Positions 25,801 through 36,105 of a stretch of 64,000 bases of DNA are shown piece by piece. Under the pieces are notes generated by a model. That model did not search any database. It was not told the DNA's origin and saw only the letters and a list, made by a program, of their open reading frames with translations. The stretch's first letter is position 1; each line of letters starts with the position of its first letter. Source of the DNA: Anisodus tanguticus (Eukaryota; Streptophyta; Magnoliopsida; Solanales; Solanaceae); NCBI GenBank assembly GCA_034509755.1, contig CM067550.1, forward strand, positions 10,037,001-10,101,000. The letters are read 5' to 3'. The translations under genes and the position numbers were made by a program.

Positions 25801-28331
25801 GTCATAAAGTTTTACGATCATTAGTTTATGAATGATAATTATATAAATATTTTGAATACCGCTAATTGATTGAATATAAACTCTATGTATATAATGATTT
25901 CTTGAATCTTCAATTCATGATGTGACCAGTTTTGTCCGCTGTTGGAGGAATCAAAGAAGCAGCCCCCAAAGCCATGACTGAAGGTAACTCACATAGGCCG
26001 ATTTGCAACATACATCTTATTCTTAATTAGATTATTTTATGCTTTCTTTTGTGCACCGAGAAATTGTCAAGTTAGTTATAACTAATTCATTAAACTTCAA
26101 ATGTGAATATGTAATGTAATACTGCCTAATATATTTGCTATCGTGGAATGCAGAAAGGATTGTTTGGATTTCAGTTGCCATCTTGGTCTTGCTGTTTACT
26201 TTTCAAAGATTTGGAACTGACAAAGTTGGCTACGCATTTGCACCAATAATTTGTGTGTGGTTCTCACTCAATGCTGCTATTGGACTGTACAACTTTGTAA
26301 AGTATGATCCAACTGTTGTCAAAGCTATTAATCCTAAATATATCATAGACTACTTCAAGAGAAACAAAAAGGATGCTTGGATTTCTCTTGGCGGGATTGT
26401 TCTTTCAATAACAGGTATCCATTTCCTCCAATAAAAGGATAAATAAAATAAAAGCTCACTCGTCACCATATCAATTAATGCAAGATGATTTGTGTCCTGT
26501 ATATAAATATTTTTTGTTAAACTATGGGTAATTGATAAGTATGTATTTTCACTTCAATAAATTGCAGGAACTGAGGCACTATTTGCAGATGTTGGTCATT
26601 TTACTGTTCGGTCTGTACAAATAAGCATGTGCTTTGTGACATATCCAGCCCTCATATTAACATACACTGGTCAATCCTCCTTTTTAAGGAAGAACACTGA
26701 CCACGTTTCTGAGACTTTTTTCAAGTCTATACCCCGTAAGCCTCTCATTCTTCCTTTCAGGTACATCTTTTGTACACGATCAGTATAGAGAAGTTAAACT
26801 CAATTTTTCGATTTGCAAATGCAGATGGAATATATTGGCCAATGTATGTGATGGCTGTGTTTGCAGCCATCATTGCAAGCCAAGCGATGATTTCTGGGAC
26901 TTTCGCTATAATCCAACAATCTCTGGCGTTAGGATGTTTTCCTCGTGTTAAAATTGTACATACATCAACCAAACATCATGGACAAGTCTATATCCCTGAA
27001 ATCAATTACCTTCTCATGTTGGCTTGTGTTGTCGTTACTCTTGCATTCAAGACCACTGGAAAAATTGGCAACGCTTATGGTAAGCTCATTCCTACTTACA
27101 TTAAGGTAAATAAATTTTATCAATTATCCTAGTAAAGTAACAAAACTATGTTTCCTTACAATAAATAAAGTAACTGAACTTTTAGCAATTACAATAGTGA
27201 AGTCACATTGATTGGTTAGTTGCTCGTTATAATGGGTAAAATTTAATGACTTTACTATTATAGTGGATGATTTTCAGTAACCACACGTGTTATTAACAAT
27301 GTCTTAAACGAAAACATATATGTAACACGCAAAACCATTTGTGTCGCTCAATTACAGGAATTGCAGTGGTGTTTGTGATGACATTAACATCATCCTTCCT
27401 CATACTAGTCATGATCATGATCTGGAAAACTCACATTCTTCTTATTATCGCCTATGCTCTAATCATTGGTTCGGTTGAGCTTATATACCTAAGCTCGGTC
27501 CTTTACAAGTTCAATCAAGGCGGTTACCTTCCCCTGGCTTTTGCTATGTTCCTGATGTTTATCATGTGCGTATGGAACTATGTGTATCGAAAGAAATACT
27601 ATTTCGAGTTAGATCACAAGATTTCTCCTGAAAAAGTCAAGGAAACAATAGACGAGACAAATTTCCATCGTCTACCAGGACTTGCAATTTTCTATTCAGA
27701 GCTTGTTCACGGAATTCCACCAATCTTCAAGCATTATGTCGCGAATGTGCCCTGTTTACACTCTGTTCTTGTGTTTGTTTCCTTTAAATCACTTCCCATC
27801 AGCAAAGTCCCCGTAGAAGAAAGATTCCTCTTCCGTTGGGTGCAACCATCTGATCTCTACGTGTTTCGTTGTGTAGTAAGATATGGATACAATGATGTGC
27901 GTCATGAGCAAGAGGACTTTGAAAAAATATTGGTGGAGAGGGTCAAGGAGTTCATACGAGAATATTGCTTGTTTTCGATTGCAATAAAAAGTCATAGACA
28001 ATCCATCGAAAAAGTCAAAGAATTGGAGAATATTGGTGCAATGAAGGCCGTGGAGAAGGAGGAAGTCGAGATTATAAAGGGCGAAAAAGAAGAGGATTTT
28101 GCATCATTGGTGGAAAAAGAAATGGAAGTAGTAGACCAAGCATGTCGTGTTGGGGTGGTTCATTTAGTAGGGGAGCATGAAGTGATTGCGAGTATAGGGT
28201 CTGGTATAGTGAAAAAGGTTATAATAAATTATGCTTACAACTTCTTGAAGAGGAACTTAAGGCAAAGTAACAAGGTTTTTGACATTCCTCACAAGCGTAT
28301 GTTAAAAGTCGGAATGACATATGAGCTTTAG
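16812..28331 (+). CDS. HAK5: KT/HAK/KUP potassium transporter, HAK5-like, intact
   Basis: High-affinity K+ uptake (K+/H+ symport) at the plasma membrane, from family knowledge. Exons: 16812-16973, 17699-17924, 25485-25733, 25930-25983, 26154-26414, 26568-26735, 26825-27079 and 27358-28331. All phases agree and the sum is 2349 nt, 782 residues, close to the usual HAK5 length. The start is the ATG at 16812; an in-frame TTG six bases earlier was not used. Family motifs: YDSLDFESSR near the N-terminus, GVVYGDIGTSPLYV, GDGVLTP, FQRFGTDKVG, YWPMYVMAVFAAIIASQAMI, SLGGIVLSITG, GGYLPLA and the long cytosolic C-terminus with GIPPIFKHYV, PISKVPVEERFLFR and DLYVFRCVVRYGYND. Many hydrophobic segments fit a polytopic membrane protein. 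Intron 2 (17925-25484) is 7.56 kb because of a Copia-type insertion. The intron after 25733 has a GC donor. Confidence 0.94.
18683..18691 (+). promoter_or_regulatory. Putative TATA box of the LTR promoter
   Basis: tctatataa lies in U3 of the 5' LTR and is repeated at the matching place in the 3' LTR (near 24203) and in the 5' LTR of element B (near 38329). The 3' LTR of element B has lost this region. Confidence 0.6.
18817..18922. repeat. 7 bp minisatellite (gggccac)n in the 5' LTR
   Basis: About fifteen head-to-tail copies of gggccac with one shorter variant near the start, followed by three gcgtggg units to 18941. It keeps long frames open on both strands, which explains the apparent repetitive ORFs here. 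The 3' LTR instead has a few gggctcgg-like units. Confidence 0.92.
20008..23946 (+). pseudogene. gag-pol remnant of element A
   Basis: The first frame (20051-20353) opens MSVKSCVTKSGYGNGFLVEE and has no recognised domain. A gag-pre-integrase region shows ATSKIKGV near 21040 and a CEVDEEAKSPFQ-like segment near 21350. Integrase follows as LELSHTYLGDLKF and FVTFIDDGTTYV (21420-21640), but the reading frame shifts just before it. The central integrase is deleted, with TVDCISTGSANNSS at 21780 representing its C-terminal part. Reverse transcriptase survives only in scraps (for example DDILGI near 22560) and RNase H as SSKQTCIGRFMMESEFIALY near 22970. Many stops occur. The last part reads GIGLKP-like at 23290. 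Confidence 0.8.
20277..20975 (+). repeat. Diverged interspersed repeat units inside element A
   Basis: A word of about 45-50 bp, beginning tggacactcg and ending ggagtgggc then a gaat-like tail, recurs at about 20295, 20710, 20780 and 20925, with a shorter relative (ggacacctag) at 20850. The same series is present in element B at 39640-40330, so it belongs to the family. Confidence 0.65.
23947..25448 (+). repeat. 3' LTR of element A
   Basis: Matches the 5' LTR from TGTTGGAAATTAGCC to ATACCAACA. The 79 bp difference in length is mostly the minisatellite. Outside it the two copies differ by scattered substitutions and small indels. Confidence 0.93.
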
Positions 28332-29032
28332 AATAATTATTCATGAACAAATACTATCAAACGAATTTAGAGAAATAAATGAAGGGGTAGCATCACTATT
28401 CTCTCCGTTCTCTTTTTTACTTATCTAGTTTGCATTTCGCACTCTCTTTAAAAAAATATCAAATTTTACATGATCTTTTAGAAATGATTATTATAAGGAT
28501 AAAATTAGAAAACGATAATTAATTTATTTTTAAATTTGTTAAAGTGAACAAGTAAAAATAATAATCTATTTTTAGTGTATATAAAATGGTGGCTCATTTT
28601 GGAATAATATGTAACTCTCTATTTTTTAATAAAAGATTTTTCTTATTCTTTGAGAATAAAATCTGCAAACTATTTTGGAAACAGTATAAACAAATACTGC
28701 ACAACTAACGTATACACAAGTATATCTTTTGAATGCCAGCCCTCAGCATCTAATTAATTAGGGTCTTCATCCTCGTGATCTTGCGGGAATAGATTGATGG
28801 GAGTGGAGGTGCATGGTTGGAGAATATAATTCTCATCAACATTAATTACCTAAATATGGTTCACTAATATAAATTCTGGGCTTAATTTGTCACGTAATCG
28901 TAGTGAATTAGCATATCTGGCACAAATTCTGAGTACGAATAAGTTTTCTCCATAATAACCCTTTTATTATAGTTTTTTTTTTATCTGGCAAAAATTAGGG
29001 GTTAGGCTACAAGATCAATGGAATGGAACAAA
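28332..29032. other. HAK 3' flank, no gene
   Basis: AT-rich. The part at 28400-28560 begins tctccgttctcttttttact and ends near aagtgaacaagtaaaaataa, which may be a worn Stowaway-like element. Nothing else is supported. Confidence 0.5.
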
Positions 29033-29373
29033 GGGTGTGTTTGGTATGAAGGAAAATGTTTTCATGGAATTGGAAAACAAGCGGATGTATTACTTATTTT
29101 CTAGTGTTTGGTATGGAAGAAAATAATATTATCCCAAAAGCATTTATATGTATTATAACAAAATACTATGGGGGAGGGATGGAGTGAGGAAGTGGGGGTG
29201 GCAGGGGTGGGATGGTCAAAGGGTAGGGTTGGGGGCATTGACTTTCCTATTTTCATTAAGAAAGTCATTTTACTCATTTTTAAGAACTTGTTTTTCTAGA
29301 GAAAATATTTTCCAAAAATTTTGGCCAACCAAATATGGAAAAATTGGAAAACTTTTCCGTACCAAACACACCC
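29033..29373. mobile_element. MITE of the GAAAATGTTTTC family, copy 2
   Basis: The left end gggtgtgtttggtatgaagg is the inverse of the right end ttttccgtaccaaacacacc plus c. It is 341 bp with a G-rich centre and is flanked by aaa on both sides. Homologous to 3295-3680 and 37713-38028. The 3 bp duplication and terminus suggest a Tourist-like element. Confidence 0.85.
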
Positions 29374-30057
29374 AAAAAAGAAATTGACATTATTGGCAAT
29401 CAGGCCAAACAATTAGAGTAGAAGAAAAAAATTTAAGCAGATACTCATCTCACCGTATACTATTAGGCTTGTACACGTTGCATATTTAGGAGATCAATAA
29501 ATGAAAAACTGTTTAAATTATCTTGTCTTTTAAGAGACTTTATGCATCCTTTAAGAATGATATATAATAAATAGCATGAATTTTATGAGTATATTTGTGT
29601 AAATTATCCTTTATTCCTCCTTAAACATTTCATCCAAACAACACTTCAGTAATTGAAATAGTAAAGATAAATTTGGAAAAAAATTAAAAGCAATAAATAA
29701 CTTTTTGTATTTCTAAAACATTAAATAATTTGAGACAAAATTCAGTTTGCATTTACAATCATTTCGGATCGGAGGCAGTATTAACTATTAAGTATTTGGA
29801 TACTCCACTTATACTTTGCTTGCTGATATTTTAAATTTAAAAGACATAGGAGTAATATTTTGGGACCCTCCTTAACTTGATATCTTTTATTCAGTATCCT
29901 AAATTATTTTTGGTCTAATTTCCCATATACTTGGCTATTTGGTAGCTTTTACCTCCGAACAACCTCAACACAAGATGTATGATATAGTGTGTATTAGCTG
30001 GCACATGAATATTTTTAATACTAATAAAATATAGTTTTACCTTTTTAAAATTTATTA
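29374..30057. other. Gene-free AT-rich stretch
   Basis: No coding, RNA or structured repeat signal could be supported. A few words (aataattt, acattaaataattt) recur again at 30480-30540, hinting at a worn duplication. Confidence 0.5.
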
Positions 30058-30303
30058 TTCCCTCCGTCCTATTTTAAGTGTCTTACTTTCTTTTTTGATT
30101 TGTTAAAAAAAGAATGTCTCTTTCTATATTTAGCAAGTTGACAATTCAAACATCATACATGACAAATTTATAACCACATGATTCAAATGATTTTTTGCTA
30201 CTTTACATATCTTTAATTTAAGACTACAAGATTCAAAAGTGTACCTTTATTTATTAAATTTCGTGTCAAGTCAAACTAAGAAATTTAAATTGAGACGAAG
30301 GAA
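30058..30303. mobile_element. Stowaway-type MITE
   Basis: The left end ccctccgtcctattttaag is mirrored by aaattgagacgaaggaatta at the right. The interior carries the tacaagattcaaaagt motif also seen at 2367-2395. Confidence 0.7.
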
Positions 30304-30600
30304 TTACTTTTTGGGGAGGCCAAATTTGTATAAAAAATATTTGGAAATGAGCAACTTCCGGTTTTCTACGATCATTGAATATATTATACATTTTTGTGAG
30401 AGTACCTTTGTATTAGCAGATCGTAATGCCTATAAAATCTTAAGACAATATATTACTTAATTGCTTCTCCACTAATTGAAATAATAAAGAAAAATAAGGA
30501 CTATTGACTTTTTGAATTTCTAAAACATTAAATAATTTAAAACAAATTCAGTTTGCTAGTCGGATAAAGTAAGAGTACAGAGTGTTTTGTTAAATATACA

Positions 30601-30636
30601 CGTGATATACACTTAACATAAGTAGTGTATATCACG
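30601..30636. repeat. Perfect 13 bp inverted repeat (hairpin)
   Basis: CGTGATATACACT at 30601-30613 and its exact inverse AGTGTATATCACG at 30624-30636 with a 10 nt loop. A third part-copy (cccgtgata) follows at 30656. No gene end is nearby, so it is more likely a transposon remnant than a terminator. Confidence 0.85.
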
Positions 30637-30739
30637 GTTTTGTTGCTATATTGTACCCGTGATAAATATCATTGTTTTGTGGCTGATTTGTAGTGTAAAT
30701 AATTGTATTAATTAGTATTATACACTTACCATAATTATA

Positions 30740-30866
30740 GGATTCTTGTACTACTAGAATAGGGTTTTGGGAGTAGAATAGGAATATAATTTTCCTATTA
30801 TGAAAAATTATAAATTGTATATATACTCTTTCATTAATGAAAATAATCAAGAGATTATTTCTTTCA
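30740..30866 (+). repeat. 5' LTR of Copia 2, 3' part
   Basis: The LTR end is fixed by ctttca directly before the primer site at 30867. The segment from attcttgtactactag has a counterpart in the 3' LTR but carries an extra block of about 55 bp, and the LTR start could not be located. The true 5' limit may be near 30650-30700. Confidence 0.5.
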
Positions 30867-31009
30867 TGGTATCAGAAGTATAGGACTAAATTGCTTCCGC
30901 TCTTCTCGGTCGAAACTGCATCATTTTCTGTGCCCCTTCCTCAGATTTCGTGTTAAATTTTATCTACTCTCTTCCCAAATTTTCTTCCCAATCCCTTTGT
31001 TCTTTCGTT

Positions 31010-31810
31010 ATGTCTAAGAACACGTTTCATCCTGCCCTTACTGTTTCTAGCATCAAGAACAACATCCCTATTCACGCTATCTCCCATCAAGTCCTCCATC
31101 ACATAATTCCCCCCGCTACCCCTATTCCCGCGGAGGATCCTCAGTTATGGATTACTCTTGATGCTATCGTTCTTCAGTGGATTTATTCCACTATTTCTAC
31201 CGACCTTTTACAGACGATCATTGAGCCGGACACTACGGCTATGGCTACATGGAATAGATTGCGTGATATATTCCAAGATAACCAACATTCATGTATTGTC
31301 ACCCTTGAGCAAGAATTCTCCCAAGTCCGCATGGAAGATTTTCCGAATGTTTCTACATATTGCAAACGGCTTAAGGAGTTGGCGGACCAACTCCGTAACG
31401 TTGGAGCGCCCATTACAAATAATCGTCTTATTCTGCAGAGGGTTGCAGGCTTATCTGAGGCCTACAATGGCTCGGGGACTCTCCTCCATCAAAGTAACCA
31501 ACTTTCGCCTTTTTATCAAGCCCGCTTGATGCTCACGTTAGAAGAAGTGGATTTGGCAAAAAAGGCGGCTACCAGCGCAAGTCCCGTGGTCATGATGACG
31601 TCTTCAGCTAATTCTCAAGGTTTTGTGGATAATTTGGGCCACAACCGTGCTCCCGGTGGTAGCAAGAAAAATCAGAAAAATAATGATAAAAATCGCGTTG
31701 GCAATCGTGGTGGTTCCGGTGGTGGTGGGGGAGGCCAAAATAGTGGCGACGGTGCTCGGCAAGGTGGCAGTGGGCCGCAACTCCATTGGTCCCAACCGTG
31801 GGCCCCCTGA
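31010..31810 (+). CDS. Copia 2 Gag-like protein (complete open frame)
   Basis: The ATG at 31010 starts MSKNTFHPALTVSS, 266 codons to a stop at 31808-31810. The N-terminal two thirds match the Copia Gag (UBN2-type) fold region: LDAIVLQWIYSTIS, AMATWNRLRDIFQDN, FPNVSTYCKRLKELADQL and LMLTLEEVDLAK. The C-terminus is Gly/Asn/Arg-rich (GNRGGSGGGGGG), typical of a nucleic-acid-binding tail. Gag packages element RNA in virus-like particles. This is the only uninterrupted retroelement gene in the window. It could make a Gag without Pol, but expression is unknown. Confidence 0.7.
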   Translation: MSKNTFHPALTVSSIKNNIPIHAISHQVLHHIIPPATPIPAEDPQLWITLDAIVLQWIYSTISTDLLQTIIEPDTTAMATWNRLRDIFQDNQHSCIVTLEQEFSQVRMEDFPNVSTYCKRLKELADQLRNVGAPITNNRLILQRVAGLSEAYNGSGTLLHQSNQLSPFYQARLMLTLEEVDLAKKAATSASPVVMMTSSANSQGFVDNLGHNRAPGGSKKNQKNNDKNRVGNRGGSGGGGGGQNSGDGARQGGSGPQLHWSQPWAP

Positions 31811-34375
31811 CCGTGGGGCTGGGCTGGTGGGTAGTGGCCCAACAACACTTATTTTCCAGGTTCCCAATGGGCCAGCCAGCAGACCTTCAGGTCCAATTTT
31901 CCTGCATTTTCTGCCCCTGGACAGTGGGCCAGTCAGCAGTCCATCAGACCCAATTCGAACAGTGGCTTCGACAACTTCGCTGGGTCGAGGCAGCAAGCAG
32001 GTGTGCTTGGGCCTCGGCCACCGCAAGCCCATCATGTTGTGGGTCCGACACCTACAGATATTGAAGCTGCCATGCATACACTTAGATTAGATCCCCTAGA
32101 CCCGAATTGGTATATGGACACCGACGCCACTTCACACATGACGTCCGACCAAGGTACTCTCTCGTCTTATTCCAATTTGAGCAACAATCATGGCATAATT
32201 ATTGATAATGGCAAATCAATTCCAATTCGTGGTTATGGTCATAAAACGTTGTCTCCCCGACATCCACCTCTTGTCTTAAAAAATGCCCTTCATGCCCATA
32301 ACTTAATTAAAAATTTAGTGTATGTCCGTAAATTCACCACTTATAATTGGGTTTCTGTTGATTTTGATCATTTTGGGTTTTCTGTGAAGGATTTCAAGAC
32401 GGGGATACCTCTCATGAGATGTGATAGTAGGGGAGATCTTTATTCTATCACGCCCACATCCGCTTTCTCGAGTCAAGGCTTGCCATCCACTTTTGCAGCT
32501 CTTGTTCCTTCCTTATGGCATGCACGTTTGGGTCACTCTGGGTCGTCTATTGTTTCTTCATTGTCTAAAAATAATTTTATTTCTTGTAAGGGTACGAGTA
32601 GTACTCCAATTTGTCAATCATGCCCTTTAGGAAAACATGTTTGACTTCCATTTGTAGCCTCTACTTCTCGTACTTTAATGCTATTTGATATTATTCATAG
32701 CGATTTATAGACATCTACTATTTTAAATTCTGCGGGCCATCGTTATTATGTTCTATTTTTGGATGATTAAACTAATTTTTTATGGACCTTTCCGTTAGCG
32801 AAAAAATCATAAGTTTTTTCCACATTCTTAAAATTTAGAGCATTCATCGGTACCCAATTCGATCGGAAAATAAAAAATATTCAATGTGATAATGGCAAAG
32901 AATATGATAATGGGGTGTTTTGGGATTTTTGTGATACTAATGACATAGTTTTTCATTTTTTTTGTCCTCGTACGTCCTCACAAAATGGAAAAGCCGAACG
33001 AAAAATTTGTACCATTAATAACATTGTCCGAACTATATTAGTCCATGCTTCCGTACCCCCTTCCTTTTGGCATCATGCTCTACAAATGACTACCTATATT
33101 CTTAACATACTTTCTACCAAAGGGTTGTCGAATGCGTCTCCTCTTAAAGTCCTCTATAATAAAAATCCTTCGTATTCCCATCTTAGGGTCTTTGGGTGCT
33201 TATGTTATCCACTATTTCCGTCAACTACCATTAACAAACTTCAGGCCCGTTCTACCCCTTGCGTGTTTTTGAGTTATCCGTCTAATCATCGTGGTTACAA
33301 ATATTTTGATTTATTATCTAGTAAAATCATCATTAGTCGCCATGCTATTTTTGATGAAACTCAATTTTCGTTTGCTAAAGTGAGTAGTCCCGTGCCTAGT
33401 TCGTATAATTTTTTAGATGACGATGTCTCCCCGTATATTATCAACCATTTATCAGACATGTCCCGCACCCCAAATCCGCCAGCGGGCCCACTGCCCGCTG
33501 GTTCTCCAGTACCGTCACAGTCCACCATCGTGGGTCCACCAACTAGCCGCCTCTCCAGCCTAATTCTGGCTCAGTTTCTGTTTCTGCCCTTGATCCAGTC
33601 CCTACTTTTGCGTCGTCTACTGTTTCCAGTTCCCGTGTTGGGCCAGCAGGCCCACTACCTGCTCGCCAGTCCGTCACTTGTCCCGATATTTCCCCAAATT
33701 CACCCAATTCTCCCCCGAGTTACAGACCGATCACTCGTAGTCAACAAAGTATTTTTAAACCGAAAAGACATTTTAATTTTAATATTCTTAAATCCCCTCT
33801 ACCCCGTAACCCCGTGTCCGCCTTAAATGACCCGAATTGGAAATTGGCTATGACCGACGAATATGATGCTCTTATTGTGAATAAGACGTGGGAGTTGGTA
33901 CTCCGTCCTTCTGGTGTTAATATTATTCGGTCTATGTGAATATTTACTCATAAGGATAATTATGACGGTTCTTTTGCGAGGCATAAGGCTCATCTTCCAA
34001 AAGGCAATCTACACTATCCCGATTCAGTGCCGAAGTAGAGTACAGAGGTGTCGCCAACGTCGTCTCTGAGTCTTGTTGGATCCGTAACCTTCTATTTGAG
34101 CTTCACTGCCCAATTCAAAAGGCAACACTGGTCTAATGCGATAATATTAGTGCAATATATCTTTCCGGCAATCCCGTCCAACATCAGCGCACTAAACATA
34201 TTGAGATGAACATTCATTTCGTTCGCGAAAAAGTGGCTCGTGGTCAAGTTCGTGTCCTTCATGTTCCTTTCAGATATCGGATTGCCGACATCTTAACCAA
34301 TGGACTTCTGCGCATACTATTTGATGATTTTTGAGCCAGTCTCAGTGTTCGTGAACCTCCCGCTTCGACTGCGGG
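31811..34375 (+). pseudogene. pol remnant of Copia 2
   Basis: The protease segment near 32110 reads WYMDTDATSHMT; the normal DTG(A/S) active-site triad is DTD here. The gag-pre-integrase motif is LWHARLGHSGSSIV (32515-32560). A TGA at 32642 and further stops at about 32708 and 32768 break integrase. Its second half is open (32915-33826) with SQNGKAERK and FGCLCYPLFP. RT is reduced to its first roughly 50 residues (NKTWELV) and RNase H plus the C-terminus run 34000-34340. Confidence 0.82.
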
Positions 34376-34379
34376 GGTG

Positions 34380-34590
34380 TAATAGAATATTTCCCGTATA
34401 TCCTTTCATTAATTGTATATCTCTTATTTTAGGTAGAATTGTATTCCTATTGTAATTAAGTCTCCTATTTTAGGTAGAATTATATTTCCTATTGTAATTA
34501 GGTTGATTAGTTACCTAATTTAGGTATTCTTGTACTACTATATATATTGTATATTATTGATGAATACAATCAAGAAACATACTCCTTTAG
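34380..34590 (+). repeat. 3' LTR of Copia 2
   Basis: It follows the purine tract, starts TAATAGAATATTTCC where Copia 1 has TGATAGAATATTACC, and shares words ttaggtagaattgtatt, gttacctaattt and atatatattgtata with that LTR. A segment of about 45 bp (tattttaggtagaatt...) is duplicated within it. The end near 34590 is approximate. Confidence 0.65.
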
Positions 34591-34900
34591 AATTAGTGGA
34601 GAAGAAACTCGATTCTTTTTTGGGGATAAACTTGATATATTTTTAGCAGCTATTATGATGTTCATGATTATTAAAATAATCATAACGTTTGTAGATTTTC
34701 CAGCATTTAGGACTTATTTTTCGTTTTTGCATTATTCTTCTTGCATGCCTGATTGCCTTCTATGCGTATTTTCGGTTTCTCCACTTTTTTTGGTGCACTT
34801 TCCGACAATTTGCACATACTATAATGAAGTTTGACTCAGTTGAAATGGACTTCATATAATATCGAATCACGAATAATAGCAAAAACCAGTATACACACAA
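34591..34900. other. Short gene-free spacer
   Basis: An open frame from 34547 runs into this spacer from the LTR and has no family signature; treated as chance. Confidence 0.5.
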
Positions 34901-35121
34901 AGAGTGACGGAATAGGCTTTTACTAAAAGCCTTTTAGCACAAGATCACCGATATATATTCATTCATTATAAAATTCCAAATAAATATAAACAAAAATAAA
35001 TCTTCTAAAGAAGTAAGAGATGCTAAAAAAAAATGTCCATAAATGCCAGACGTACACTTGCATACTAATCCGCCATTATGTCTTCCGTGACACAACTAAG
35101 CTCTACAAAAATATAATGGAA

Positions 35122-35634
35122 CTATTGTAAGATTCCAATACAAAAGATAATACACAAAAATAAAAATTCTAAATAACCCAAATCCATAAACAAAAATAAA
35201 GAAAGACTTAGTGACTTACCTTCCTCATATTTTTCTGCATCTTTCATATATTTCTCAACCGTTGTAAATGGTTGCTCATCAATAATAATCATCCTAGCCA
35301 ACATGTGCCTACAAAAATCTTCATCATATTTTCAAGTGCTAAGCATATGCTCATTATCACTATTTATACTACCTTTAAAATGAGGACCAAGCAATTTTTG
35401 CTTCTTGTCAATATTGTGAGGATACTTTTTGCAAGTTCTCAAATGTTCCCACATGGATGAAGCACCATTGTTAACATTATAAGCCAAGCTTTCATTGCAA
35501 TAATTACATATAGAAACATCATTACCAGTTTTCTCATCTTTTGATTTAACAAAATGATCCCAAGCCTCAGATTTTGTTGCCTTCTTTTTTTCCGATGGTG
35601 CACGAGTTGTGGATGCCGTGCTAGCCTCATCCAT
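35122..35634 (-). pseudogene. hAT transposase N-terminus (BED zinc finger), truncated
   Basis: From the ATG at 35634 the frame reads MDEASTASTTRAPSEKKK and then the BED finger: SEAWDHFVKS, ICNYCNESLAYN and MWEHLRTCKK (C-x2-C and H...C spacing as in plant BED-type hAT proteins), ending at a stop near 35332. A second frame (35304-35122) carries LARMIIIDEQPFTTVE, which in complete hAT transposases follows shortly after the BED domain. Beyond it there is nothing of the RNase-H-like core. Either a broken gene or one exon of a deleted element. Confidence 0.75.
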
Positions 35635-35802
35635 CTACCAAAAAAGTATCAAAATAAAACATTGTTACCCAAAGAGTTGTACAGGACTCAAAGAGCAAAT
35701 ACATATGTCTTTTAACAGTCCCTGGGAAAGACTTAGCATAACTAGGGAGAAATATAAGCAAACGAGATTAGAGCAATATAAGAACATGTTCTAAAGTTTT
35801 TG

Positions 35803-36105
35803 CAAAGGCTAGGGCTTGTGGAGGTGGAGCGGCGGCACTGAAGCAGTGCAAAATGGCGTAATTGATTAGAAAATGGCTAGAACAGGTTCTTTTGGAGGTG
35901 GATCGGCTTCTGGAAATTGGAAATCTGGAAATCTGGAAATCTGGAAAATGGCTTCTGGAAATCTGAGCAATATAATGGAAAAATGAAAATGGCGTAATGG
36001 AAATTGGAAAATGGCTAGGGCTTCTGGAGGTGGAGCGGCGGCACTGTAGCACTGCAAAATGGCGTAATGAATTGGAAAATGGCAAAATGGCTAGGGCTTC
36101 TGTGG
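35803..36105. repeat. Direct repeats in the hAT leader
   Basis: A segment of about 70 bp containing ggaggtggagcggcggcact and gcaaaatggcgtaat occurs at 35817-35870 and 36026-36070, with a partial copy at 35890. Between them the 10 bp unit aaatctggaa repeats three times (35925-35950). Confidence 0.85.

Larger units (their letters stand above)
30867..34590 (+). mobile_element. Copia LTR retrotransposon 2, internal deletion
   Basis: Same lineage as Copia 1, judging from gag, protease and C-terminal similarity. It begins with primer site TGGTATCAGAAG at 30867. gag is open, followed by protease and a largely readable integrase. Nearly all of the reverse transcriptase is missing: the reading jumps from RT (FARHKAHL, about 33990) to RNase H (AEVEYRGVAN, about 34020). 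A purine tract (gcgggggtg) then leads into a 3' LTR near 34380. The outer ends are approximate and no target duplication was found. Confidence 0.8.

Noticed and set aside
30601..30636. Reading the 13 bp hairpin as a transcription terminator
   Set aside because: Intrinsic terminators of this type are bacterial; the context is a plant intergenic region with no gene end adjacent.
31604..32090. Long open frames on both strands overlapping the end of Copia 2 gag
   Set aside because: Shadows of the GC-rich Gly/Asn-coding tail of gag; the gag-protease reading explains the region.
34547..34834. 95-codon open frame after Copia 2
   Set aside because: It starts inside the LTR end and has only random hydrophobic content; no homolog recognised.
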